From positions 2,418,001 to 2,482,000 of the forward strand of contig NZ_CP135990.1 of NCBI RefSeq assembly GCF_030315915.2: DNA of 64,000 nucleotides. Direction: 5' to 3'. Origin of the DNA: Providencia zhijiangensis (GTDB lineage Bacteria > Pseudomonadota > Gammaproteobacteria > Enterobacterales > Enterobacteriaceae). Numbering within the stretch: the stretch's first letter is position 1; every line of letters starts with the position of its first letter. Made by a program: the position numbers and the translations under genes. The notes beneath the pieces were generated by a model, which worked only from the letters and a program-made list of their open reading frames with translations, was not told the DNA's origin and searched no databases. Below, piece by piece: positions 7,892 through 16,066 of this stretch.

Positions 7892-8423
7892 TGGCTGATG
7901 TAAAACCCCTGATGCTACTCGATGGCATCGACCATGGCGGTAAGCGTCACCTTGAGTTTGCGGTCAAAGTGCCGGTGATGCGTGATGTGTATGACGCTCT
8001 CGATGAGACCGAAGAGGCTTGCGGTTCAACTGAAAGCAAAGGCGCTGACCTCTACTATCGCATGGCGTTGACTAAGCGCTCTCTCACGCAGCTAGGTGAC
8101 ATTCCGCAAGAGGATATCACGACGGACTTCTTGCTGGATAACCTCACCAGCTTGGATTATGACGTGATTGACAGCGCTATTGATGACGCAAAAAAAAAGC
8201 GGCGCGAAGCGAACAAAGACGCGACAGCTTCCGAACCGTCGTCTTAGCCCTTGGTAAGTACGGATTTACTGAGCAGCAGTGCCTATCAATGAGCCGTCCA
8301 GCCTTGGACGGCTATCTCGATGCGTTAAACCGCCTGCATGGCGGTAAGTCAACATCGTCGAAATCACAAACAACACGCGTCAAATCCCGCCGTCAACGCA
8401 AGCAGAAATCTAAACGAGGTTAA
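7891..8423 (+). CDS. Tail assembly chaperone, short form plus -1 frameshift extension (Mu gp41 position)
   Basis: The zero frame (7891-8247) encodes 118 residues ending DAKKKRREANKDATASEPSS. At 8193-8199 the in-frame heptamer A-AAA-AAG is a classic -1 slip site. After slipping, translation continues from 8199 for 74 codons (including SFRTVVLALGKYGF and GYLDALNRLHGG) to TAA at 8421-8423, giving about 177 residues in all. Two products, G and G-T style, are a conserved arrangement just before the tape measure gene in long-tailed phages and they chaperone the tape measure during tail assembly. A weak stem GAAGC/GCTTC (8206-8210/8227-8231) follows the slip site. The long form stops three bases before the tape measure ATG, with no own start needed. 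Confidence 0.85.
8193..8199 (+). promoter_or_regulatory. Programmed -1 frameshift slippery site A-AAA-AAG
   Basis: Nine consecutive A (8190-8198) precede GC. In the zero frame the codons are GCA-AAA-AAA-AAG, so A-AAA-AAG is correctly phased for tandem tRNA-Lys slippage, as at E. coli dnaX. The -1 frame is open from here to 8421. Overlap of open frames and position before the tape measure make a functional role likely. Confidence 0.8.
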
Positions 8424-8425
8424 TC

Positions 8426-10714
8426 ATGGCGAAAGAATTTAAACTATCGATGGTCATTTCCGCGCGTGATGATGCCTCAAAGGCGATCACCAAAGCGATG
8501 CGGGATAGCACTAAAGAGAGTCAGAACGCCGAAAAAGCCCAAGAGAAACTCGGTAAGCGCCAACGTACCACGTCAGAAGAAGGTATTCGCCAGAATCGTG
8601 CATTAGGCGAAGAAATCAAACGCCAAAACCGTGCCAGGGAAACCCTTGGTATTCGTGCTGAGCGTGCCATTCAGCGTGAAATTCAGCAAACCATGGCAGC
8701 GTATAACCGGTTAGCCCGTAGCGGAACATTGTCAGTTGATGAACAATCCCGCGCTTATGAGCGTATGCGCCAACGTGTGAGCCAACTCAAAACCGAGATG
8801 CAAGGCATGAGTAAGTTAGCCCGCTTATCGGATATTGGCGGAAGCTTAGCGCAGATTGGCGGTGCGATGGTCGCAGGCGGTATGGCTTATGCAGAGCCAG
8901 TTAAAAAGCAGATGAGCTATGAGCAACGATTAGCATATATGAGTAATACCGCTTTCAGTGATCGTGATGCAGCAGGTAGACAAGAAGGAATGAAAAACCT
9001 TGATACGCTTATCCGAAAATCTGTCGCTGAAGGTGGAGGTTCAATTGATGAGGCTGCTGAGGTATTAAGTAAATTACTCTCAGAAGGGATTTTCACTGAT
9101 AAGGAAATTAATGGGCTTCTTCCATTAATTCAAAGATATAGCACTGCGTCAGGTGTTCAAAGTTTAGATTTAGCAGCCGTTTCTGCGGCATTAAAAAAGA
9201 ACTTTGGGATTAGCGATCCAAAGGATATTAAAACCGCTTTAGATATGGCGCTAAAAGGTGGGCAAGAAGGTGCTTTTGAATTACCTGATATGGCTAAATG
9301 GTTAGCACAACAATTATCAGCAGCAAATAGTGTGGGTATGAATGGACTGGATGACTTTGCATCAATTGTTGCTGCTAACCAAGCGGTAGTCTCCACTGCA
9401 GGTACAAATGACCAAGCCGGTAATAACTTAATGAACTTTCTTCTTAAATTAAATAGCCGCGAGTTAGGCACTGCAGCTGAGAGAATTAAAGTAGATGGTT
9501 ATGGTATTGACCTGTCTGGGACACTTATTAATGCTAGAGAAAAAGGGATTGATCCGATTGATGCTTTTATTGGTCTTACTGACAAGATAGCCGCTAATAA
9601 CCCCAAATATAAAGCATTGCAAGATAAGTTAAATAAAACAGATAAAAATGACCCTGAACACCAAAGGACGTTAGCTGCAATGGCTAAAATAGCGGAAGGT
9701 TCCGCTATTGGTCAATTAATTGGAGACCAAGGCACACTAATGGCTGTCATTGGCTTGAAAGGTCAAGCTGAATATAGAAATGAAGTAAAGAAAAAAGTAT
9801 TAGAACAAAAAAATAAAGCCGATGGTCAAGGTGAAGGTGATATTCAATTTGCTGTAATCTCTGCGGGTAATCAGTTTAAAGCCGATCAAGCTGGTAACGC
9901 TAAACAGTTTGCAGAAATGGACTCAGCAAAACCAGTATCAGATGCACTTGGTACATTAGCGGACAAATTCACTGATTTTAGCAAAGAGTTTCCGATGCTA
10001 ACCACTGCCGCTATGGGGGCAAAAACCGCGATTGAGGCGATGACACAAGCGGCTGTTGCCTTTGCTGCATTGAAGTTTCTATTTGGTGGTGGGTCTGGAT
10101 TAAGCAGCATTCTAGGTGGTAAAGGCGCACCTAAGCCGGGCATGTTCAACCCTATCGGTGGTGCTGGAACAGGTGGGCTTCCTGTTCACGTCACGAATTG
10201 GCACGAGAGTGGATTTAATGATCAGGATAAAGGCTTATTAGCTAAGTTCGGTGCGTATGCATCGACAATTATCGACATTGAAAATAGTGATATTGCTAAA
10301 GAGAACCTAAAAAAATTAAGTGATGACCGATTACAAAAGTTTAAAGATGAAGGATTGGAAGGTTCAAAATATGATTATTTACCTGCAGGTCTCGATGCCT
10401 GGTTGCAAAAACGCGACCAGCGACTAGAAGATAATCCCATCAGTGTTAGCCCTTATTTAAAGGGTGAGTCTACATCGCCTTTTCTTAACAATGAGCGAGC
10501 CATTGATAAAGATGTAATCACCTTTGATACTCTTGAAAAATCTGGTGTTCTTCAACCTTTACTTGATTTGACTCAAGCCCTTAAAAACCCGCCACCGCAA
10601 CCTGTCATTGAGGTTCGTAGCGTTGTCGAACTCGACGGTCAGCAAGTGGCTGAGTCGGTCAATCGAGTTAATGGACAAGATGCCGGTCGTTCTACTGGAG
10701 GAATGTTCCCATGA
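8426..10714 (+). CDS. Tail tape measure protein (Mu gp42 family)
   Basis: A 762-residue protein whose length sets tail length. Residues 1-130 are a charged helical segment (Gln/Arg/Glu-rich); a Gly/Ala-rich hydrophobic stretch follows (LAQIGGAMVAGGMAY, about 145-160) and another at about 530-575. The family segment MSYEQRLAYMSNTAF (about 165-180) is typical of Mu-type tape measures. Base composition is uneven: roughly 8935-9990 and 10200-10560 are visibly AT-richer than the ends of the gene, which suggests mosaic exchange. It starts three bases after the frameshifted chaperone stop and its end overlaps the next gene by four bases. Confidence 0.9.
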   Translation: MAKEFKLSMVISARDDASKAITKAMRDSTKESQNAEKAQEKLGKRQRTTSEEGIRQNRALGEEIKRQNRARETLGIRAERAIQREIQQTMAAYNRLARSGTLSVDEQSRAYERMRQRVSQLKTEMQGMSKLARLSDIGGSLAQIGGAMVAGGMAYAEPVKKQMSYEQRLAYMSNTAFSDRDAAGRQEGMKNLDTLIRKSVAEGGGSIDEAAEVLSKLLSEGIFTDKEINGLLPLIQRYSTASGVQSLDLAAVSAALKKNFGISDPKDIKTALDMALKGGQEGAFELPDMAKWLAQQLSAANSVGMNGLDDFASIVAANQAVVSTAGTNDQAGNNLMNFLLKLNSRELGTAAERIKVDGYGIDLSGTLINAREKGIDPIDAFIGLTDKIAANNPKYKALQDKLNKTDKNDPEHQRTLAAMAKIAEGSAIGQLIGDQGTLMAVIGLKGQAEYRNEVKKKVLEQKNKADGQGEGDIQFAVISAGNQFKADQAGNAKQFAEMDSAKPVSDALGTLADKFTDFSKEFPMLTTAAMGAKTAIEAMTQAAVAFAALKFLFGGGSGLSSILGGKGAPKPGMFNPIGGAGTGGLPVHVTNWHESGFNDQDKGLLAKFGAYASTIIDIENSDIAKENLKKLSDDRLQKFKDEGLEGSKYDYLPAGLDAWLQKRDQRLEDNPISVSPYLKGESTSPFLNNERAIDKDVITFDTLEKSGVLQPLLDLTQALKNPPPQPVIEVRSVVELDGQQVAESVNRVNGQDAGRSTGGMFP

Positions 10715-12135
10715 GTTGGCAATCTGACTTACAAAATGCCTCATTTCGTGGAGCGCGTTTCGATGTGTATAACGCCAAAGACAGCATATCGCGTGACGTT
10801 GCCACTCATGAATACCCGTTTGTGGACGGTGGCGATGTGATGGATTTGGGGCGTAAGCCGCGTAATTTTCGCATCAGCGCCGTGCTATGGGGTGACAACT
10901 ACAAGCGGGATATGGATAACCTGATTGCGGTGCTCGATGAGCCTGGTAAAGGTGAATTAATTCACCCTGTTTTTGGCTCCATCCCCAACGCACAGTGCAT
11001 TGAATACAGTATCGGTCATGAAGCCGATAACATTGATAGTTGCACGTTAGAATTGGTGTTTCTCGAAGGTACAACAGGCACACAACTGGCAGAAGCGCAC
11101 CCAGAGCAGCTCGGTGATGATATCTTTGACAAGATAAATCAGCTCTCAGAGCGCATGAGTGATTTATTTGAGCAAGTCATGGCACCAGTGAATAAGGGGT
11201 TACGTTATCTTGCCAAAGGTAAAGCGGCACTTTCAGGCATGATGAACACCTTAATTATCATGCGTGGTGATTTTAATGGTGCATTCAGTGATGGCGTGAA
11301 TTACCTCAGTTATCCGCGTGCTTTTATTAATGATTTGCAGTCGGTTTTAGATGTCCGCACCAGTGCTGTGGGTGATTTATTAAATTTAAAATTCCCGGGT
11401 GTGATTAATACTAATCAGAGCAATGGTTACAAAGGCTACACCTCGCCCGTCATGACCTCGACGACGCCACAAAACGGCTATTTACCGAGTGCCTCGACAT
11501 CAATCAATGTCGAAAAAGGCGTCAATGCAACGACTTTACTCTCTGCGTGGGGTGATAGTGTTGCGGTGGTTAATGAGTTGGTCAATCTGCCTGCATTGCT
11601 CGTGCAAGATGAACTTATCGCCACGGTGCCGATGCCAGGTAATGCACAATTATCCGACGTCCAAGATTTAATTGCGTTGTATCAGGTGCTTGCGGTATCT
11701 GAAATCGCAGCTATCACAGTACAAGTGTTATCTGACCCTGTTCAGCCTGAACAAATGTCGTTAGATGATATTGAGTTGATGGTCAATACGGTGAGAGAAC
11801 TCACGTTACAGGCGATTAATACCCTTCGCCAGGACTATGAGCCGCGCACTCAATCCATCAGCTCAGATGCAGAGCCGATAGGCTTACTGTGGCATGGCGT
11901 GGTGACGTCCTTAAAATCGGTAGCATTAGGTGTGCAAACGCTCGGTTTGCGGGTCATTGAGAAACGTCCGCCATTAACTCGCCGAACACTGACTACTGAG
12001 ACTAACTTTCATTTATTAGCCCATGCCTGGTATGGCGATTATCGCCGAGCCAGTGAATTACAGCGCTTAAATCCGCGCACGCGTAACCCGAATCACTTGC
12101 AAGCAGGAGATATCATCAATGCCTACGCAAGATAA
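10711..12135 (+). CDS. Mu N-like DNA circularisation / tail hub protein
   Basis: A 474-residue protein of the Mu gpN family, annotated in Mu-like phages as a DNA circularisation protein and a virion tail or baseplate component. The N-terminal domain (SFRGARFDVYNAKDS; ATHEYPFVDGGDVMDLGRKPR; about residues 11-50) is the family signature. The C terminus has a short LysM-like segment, HAWYGDYRRASELQRLN...NPNHLQAGDIINAY, seen in parts. It overlaps the tape measure by four bases and the P-like gene by 17. Confidence 0.88.
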   Translation: MSWQSDLQNASFRGARFDVYNAKDSISRDVATHEYPFVDGGDVMDLGRKPRNFRISAVLWGDNYKRDMDNLIAVLDEPGKGELIHPVFGSIPNAQCIEYSIGHEADNIDSCTLELVFLEGTTGTQLAEAHPEQLGDDIFDKINQLSERMSDLFEQVMAPVNKGLRYLAKGKAALSGMMNTLIIMRGDFNGAFSDGVNYLSYPRAFINDLQSVLDVRTSAVGDLLNLKFPGVINTNQSNGYKGYTSPVMTSTTPQNGYLPSASTSINVEKGVNATTLLSAWGDSVAVVNELVNLPALLVQDELIATVPMPGNAQLSDVQDLIALYQVLAVSEIAAITVQVLSDPVQPEQMSLDDIELMVNTVRELTLQAINTLRQDYEPRTQSISSDAEPIGLLWHGVVTSLKSVALGVQTLGLRVIEKRPPLTRRTLTTETNFHLLAHAWYGDYRRASELQRLNPRTRNPNHLQAGDIINAYAR

Positions 12136-13369
12136 CGCTCCCTCTCAAGATAAAATCACTTTGTTAATTGGTGGTCAGGCTCACAGTGATTGGCAAACCT
12201 ATCGCATTGACAGTGACTTTTTAAAAGCGGCTGATGCCTGGCAACTTTCGTTAGGCTTGCCCGAGGGTATCTTTCCAGTTGATGCCGTTCGTGGGGCTGC
12301 CGTAAAAGTCAAAATGAATGATGATGTGATTTTGTCTGGGCGAATCGATACGGTTGCGCGTGACGTGTCCCGCCGTGGTGTCACATTGAGCCTTTCGGGG
12401 CGTGATGATTCTGCGATTTTAGTCGATTGCGCCGCCCCGATATTCAGCGCCCGTCAACTCCGTTTGGATGAAGTGATTGCCAGCATTGTGCGCCCACTTG
12501 GGATTAAAAAAATCCGTATACAGGCTGAGGGTGTGACTCGTAATGACCGCGTGCATATTGAGCCTGGTGAGCGTGCGTGGGATTCATTGATGAAAGCGGC
12601 AGCGGGACGTGGTTTGCATCCGTGGTTTGATCCAGATGGGACATTGGTAATAGGTGGCCCCGATTATAACCAGCCACCCGTGGCTAATCTCATTATGCGA
12701 CGCGATGGGCAAGGCAATAATTTAATTTCACTTTCCGATAGCCGCAGTATTCAAGGGTGTTTTTCTGAGTTGATGATCCTCGGGCAAAGTCACGCCACAT
12801 CGACCAGCAATAAAAAATTACCGACTAAACCTGTCGATGTGGATGTCCCTAATAACTCATCACCAAAAGCATATGCAGTGACATTTAATGCCATAGAAGA
12901 TGATGACGAACCGGCTGCAATATCCAGCGCATCAGGTCAACATAATATGAAAATCAAAGTGACCGACCCAACGGTGCCGTACTATCGCCCGCAAATTCTG
13001 ACCTCGGGTGATGTTGATAATCAGGAGCAGCTCCAGTACCGCGCCAAAAAAGCAATGGCAGATGCCCGCCTATCAGGGCTAGACATTGTTGCCGAGGTCT
13101 ATGGTCACCGAACGCCAGACGGAAAACTGTGGACGCCAGGGCAACGTGTGCGCATCCAAAGCGAATTACATGGCATTGATGATATTTTCTTTTTAATGGG
13201 GCGTACGTTCATTGGGGGGCGTCCTGGTGGTGCGACCACACAGTTACGCTTTAAAGAAGATGCCGTTTGGATACCGGATGCATTTCCGAAACAGAAAAAA
13301 GGGAAAAAAGGCAGTAAAAAGAAAGGGAAAGACCAAATTAGAGCGGTGGATGTTAGTGGAGGCAATTAA
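12119..13369 (+). CDS. Mu P-like baseplate hub protein (gp44)
   Basis: A 416-residue protein of the Mu gpP (gp44) family; the trimeric hub at the centre of the baseplate connects tube to spike. The segment WQTYRIDSDFLKAADAWQL (about 20-38) opens the hub fold, and YYRPQILTSGD plus RLSGLDIVAEVYGHR (about 280-325) are typical. The last 35 residues are strongly Lys/Gly-rich (KKGKKGSKKKGK), an unusual basic tail. The start is supported by AGGAGA eight bases upstream. Confidence 0.9.
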   Translation: MPTQDNAPSQDKITLLIGGQAHSDWQTYRIDSDFLKAADAWQLSLGLPEGIFPVDAVRGAAVKVKMNDDVILSGRIDTVARDVSRRGVTLSLSGRDDSAILVDCAAPIFSARQLRLDEVIASIVRPLGIKKIRIQAEGVTRNDRVHIEPGERAWDSLMKAAAGRGLHPWFDPDGTLVIGGPDYNQPPVANLIMRRDGQGNNLISLSDSRSIQGCFSELMILGQSHATSTSNKKLPTKPVDVDVPNNSSPKAYAVTFNAIEDDDEPAAISSASGQHNMKIKVTDPTVPYYRPQILTSGDVDNQEQLQYRAKKAMADARLSGLDIVAEVYGHRTPDGKLWTPGQRVRIQSELHGIDDIFFLMGRTFIGGRPGGATTQLRFKEDAVWIPDAFPKQKKGKKGSKKKGKDQIRAVDVSGGN

Positions 13370-13371
13370 TC

Positions 13372-14025
13372 ATGTGGAGCCATATTAATCAACGCATTAA
13401 TCAAGCTTTAAACAGCATTAGAATGGCATTTAGGGCTGAGTTAAATGCCACGGATAGCGAAGGCAAAGTCCAAACGATGCAAGGTGAAGGTCTATCGGGT
13501 GAGCCACTGCAGGGACAAGAGATTTTTCAGCACTATGGCTTTACCTCTCGCCCTTTACCCGGCACAGAAGCCATAGTTTTGCCGCTGGGCGGGCATTCCT
13601 CTCATGGTATTGTGATTGCTACCGAGCATGGTGCTTATCGCCTTGCGGGGCTGGAGACTGGCGAAGTCGCTTTGTATACCGATGAAGGCGCTAAAATTGT
13701 GTTAAAGCGGGGTCGTATCATTGATGTTGAATGTGATGTTTATCGGGTTAACTGCAAGCAATATGAAGTGAATGCCGAAGATAAAGCGGATTTTAACACA
13801 CCTATGGTCACCACCAGTGAGCAGCTCACCGCCATGAAACAAATCACAGGCAATGGCGGGATGGCAATTAAAGGTGGTAAAGGGGCTAACTTTGAGGGTA
13901 ATATCACGCAGACCTCGGGTAGCTATAAAACCGACGGTGATGTTCAAGCCGGTGATATTTCACTGCAACGCCATAAGCACCCAAATGGTAATAATGGTGC
14001 GGATACAGGCTCTTCTAAAGCTTAA
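13372..14025 (+). CDS. Mu gp45-like baseplate spike protein
   Basis: A 217-residue membrane-piercing spike of the Mu gp45 / P2 gpV type. It has an N-terminal OB-like domain (FQHYGFTSRPLPGTEAIVLPLGG, about 49-71, in two parts) and a C-terminal beta-helix with repeated short strands. The motif RHKHPNG near residue 203 contains His-Lys-His; HxH binds iron at the spike tip in this family. The gene is followed by a late promoter rather than by direct coupling, splitting the tail operon. Confidence 0.9.
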   Translation: MWSHINQRINQALNSIRMAFRAELNATDSEGKVQTMQGEGLSGEPLQGQEIFQHYGFTSRPLPGTEAIVLPLGGHSSHGIVIATEHGAYRLAGLETGEVALYTDEGAKIVLKRGRIIDVECDVYRVNCKQYEVNAEDKADFNTPMVTTSEQLTAMKQITGNGGMAIKGGKGANFEGNITQTSGSYKTDGDVQAGDISLQRHKHPNGNNGADTGSSKA

Positions 14026-14040
14026 CACCCTCTCATAAAG

Positions 14041-14094
14041 TGCTGAACCTCTTCACACACTAACGCTTTACCCATGCTGCGATACTGCGCAGCA
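14041..14094 (+). promoter_or_regulatory. Late promoter of distal tail operon, copy 2
   Basis: TGAA-CCTC-TTCA at 14044-14055 is identical to the element at 2007-2018, and a -10-like GATACT at 14081-14086 sits the same 25 bases downstream. A perfect 8-bp inverted repeat (ATGCTGCG at 14074-14081, CGCAGCAT at 14088-14095) covers the -10 and reaches into the start codon. The predicted transcription start is at or one base from the ATG at 14094. In Mu a late promoter (PP) also lies inside the tail genes, though before gene P. Confidence 0.65.
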
Positions 14095-14444
14095 TGGACA
14101 GAGCACTCGATACTTCAACCGGTGACTACACCGGAACTCAAACCAACAACCTCTCAAATGCCGTGTATTTACGTCTAATGACGCCGCTCGGCAGTTATTG
14201 GGCTGACCCGTTGCTCGGCTCTCGATTGCACGAATTAACACGCGAAAAAGATGTTTCACGCGTCTATTTATTGGCGCGTCAATACGCAGAGCAAGCCTTA
14301 CAGCCATTATTGGATGATGGTCGCGCTTTATCGATTAGCGTTACGGTACATCGCGATGGCTTAAAACGGGCGGTATTGTGGATTGAGATCATCGATGCAG
14401 GCAACGAACCCCAAACGTTCAAGCACAATGTGAGGATTGCCTGA
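14094..14444 (+). CDS. Mu gp46-like baseplate wedge protein (GPW/gp25 family)
   Basis: A 116-residue protein of the GPW/gp25 lysozyme-like wedge family, a baseplate wedge component. The start MDRALDTSTGDYTG and the PLGSYWADPLLGSRLHEL segment (about 33-50) are characteristic of the Mu gp46 branch. There is no Shine-Dalgarno sequence before the ATG, which coincides with the predicted late transcript start. The stop overlaps the next ATG by one base. Confidence 0.9.
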   Translation: MDRALDTSTGDYTGTQTNNLSNAVYLRLMTPLGSYWADPLLGSRLHELTREKDVSRVYLLARQYAEQALQPLLDDGRALSISVTVHRDGLKRAVLWIEIIDAGNEPQTFKHNVRIA

Positions 14445-15505
14445 TGTTTATTACGCCAACCTTTGACCAAATCCGCGACACGCTCTTAAATGACTTGAAA
14501 AATCAGCTACCAGATGCGGATATTGGTACTGATAGCGATTACTTTGTGCGTGCGTCCTCAGTCGCCAGTGTTGCATTAGGGATTTACCAGCATCAAAGCT
14601 GGATTGTGCGCCAAATATTCCCCGATACTGCAGACAGTGATTATTTAGAGCTACATGCTCGTACACGTAGTTTAATTCGTAAACCTGCAACTACCGCGAA
14701 AGGTATTGCGGTCATTACCGGTACAAAAGATACGGTATTGCCTGCGGGAAGCCAATTGCGGGGTGAAAACACCTCCTGCTTTACCACGGCTGAGGTGACA
14801 TTACCCGCTGATGGTAAAGTTTCCGTGCCCATTCAGGCTAACCAGTCCGGTACAAGTAGTAACTTATCCAAGCCGACCACAGCAGAATTAGTCAATGCCC
14901 CTATGGGGATCAACTCGTTGGTTGCCATTAATCAGCTTTCTGGCGGGACAGATATTGAAACCGATGCCAGCTTACTCGCGCGATTGTTAGATGTTATTCG
15001 TCGCCCTCCTGCAGGTGGTAATAAGTACGATTATCGCCGCTGGGCGCTAGAAGTACCTGGCGTCACGAATGCCTTTGTTTACCCTTTGCGCCGTGGGTTG
15101 GGAACGGTTGATATCGCGATTATATCCGCTGATGGGCTTCCTTCTCGCGATATCATTGAGGCTGCGCAGGCTCACATTGATGATGTTCGACCTGTCACCG
15201 CGAAGAATTCTTACGTTCTCGCACCAACTGAACGTTACGTTGATTTTGAGGTTGAAGTCACGCTTGAGGGCATTAGCTTAGAATCCGCCAAGAACCAAGT
15301 TGAAACTGAAATTAATGCGGTTATGGGGCGTATCGCTCCCGGTCAAAAGTTAATTCGCAGTGAAGTCGAAACAGCTATTTCATTAATCCCTGGCATTACT
15401 GACCGCCTTATTATTAAGCCTGCGGGTAATGTGATCGCCCTGGTCGATGATAAAAATCTTGAATGGTTGCGACCAGGTAACATTGTGGTGAGGTTGCCAA
15501 AATGA
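14444..15505 (+). CDS. Mu gp47-like baseplate J protein
   Basis: A 353-residue baseplate J-like protein, the large wedge subunit. The segments GTDSDYFVRASSVASVALG (about 26-44), GGTDIETDASLLARLLDVIRRPPAGGN (about 166-192, read in two parts) and YPLRRGLGTVDIAI mark the family. It is coupled to gp46 (one-base overlap) and to gp48 (four-base overlap). With gp46 and gp48 it forms the wedges around the hub. Confidence 0.92.
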   Translation: MFITPTFDQIRDTLLNDLKNQLPDADIGTDSDYFVRASSVASVALGIYQHQSWIVRQIFPDTADSDYLELHARTRSLIRKPATTAKGIAVITGTKDTVLPAGSQLRGENTSCFTTAEVTLPADGKVSVPIQANQSGTSSNLSKPTTAELVNAPMGINSLVAINQLSGGTDIETDASLLARLLDVIRRPPAGGNKYDYRRWALEVPGVTNAFVYPLRRGLGTVDIAIISADGLPSRDIIEAAQAHIDDVRPVTAKNSYVLAPTERYVDFEVEVTLEGISLESAKNQVETEINAVMGRIAPGQKLIRSEVETAISLIPGITDRLIIKPAGNVIALVDDKNLEWLRPGNIVVRLPK

Positions 15506-16065
15506 AGACCTTGCTTAAGCAGCTCTTGCCCCCTGTTAGTTATGCTTTGGATGCGCCACGTTTAGACGTCGAACTGCAAGCCGAAGCAAACCGTTTCACG
15601 CTCATTCAAGATAGCGCTGACCTTGTTAGAAATAGCATTACGCCTTTTTTCTCTAATAGCTTGCTGCCTGATTGGGAGCGCGTTTTAGATTTAACGCCGG
15701 ATGCCAATTTAAGCTACCAACAACGCCTAGAGCTGGTTTTAGTCAAACTGGCTGAAACAGGCGGTTTATCTATCCCTTACTTTGTTCAGCTCGCTAAAAA
15801 ACTGGGCTACGACATTACGATTGATGAGCTAGACCCCTTTCAGGTTGGCGTCAGTCGAGCGGGAGACCGACTCACTCATCCGGGTATTTTATGGGTTTGG
15901 GTCGTTAATATCTTTGGTGCGAAATCACTAGTTTATCGATTTAGATCCGGTGGCTCAGTTGCTGGTGAACGCTTGTCATTTTGGGCTGATACCGTCATTG
16001 AAACCGTATTTAATGACCTCAAGCCCGCTCATACATTCTGTTATTTTACTTATCAGGAGTCTTGA
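15502..16065 (+). CDS. DUF2313 baseplate/tail protein (Mu gp48 family)
   Basis: A 187-residue protein of the DUF2313 family (Mu gp48, YmfQ-like). In Mu-like phages it follows baseplate J and precedes the fibre, and probably links fibres to the wedges. Seen features are DLTPDANLSYQQRLELVLVKLAETGGLSIPYF in parts (about 70-100) and PGILWVWVVNI (about 129-139). The final CAGGAG of the reading frame doubles as the ribosome site of the fibre gene. Confidence 0.88.
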   Translation: MKTLLKQLLPPVSYALDAPRLDVELQAEANRFTLIQDSADLVRNSITPFFSNSLLPDWERVLDLTPDANLSYQQRLELVLVKLAETGGLSIPYFVQLAKKLGYDITIDELDPFQVGVSRAGDRLTHPGILWVWVVNIFGAKSLVYRFRSGGSVAGERLSFWADTVIETVFNDLKPAHTFCYFTYQES

Positions 16066-16066
16066 T

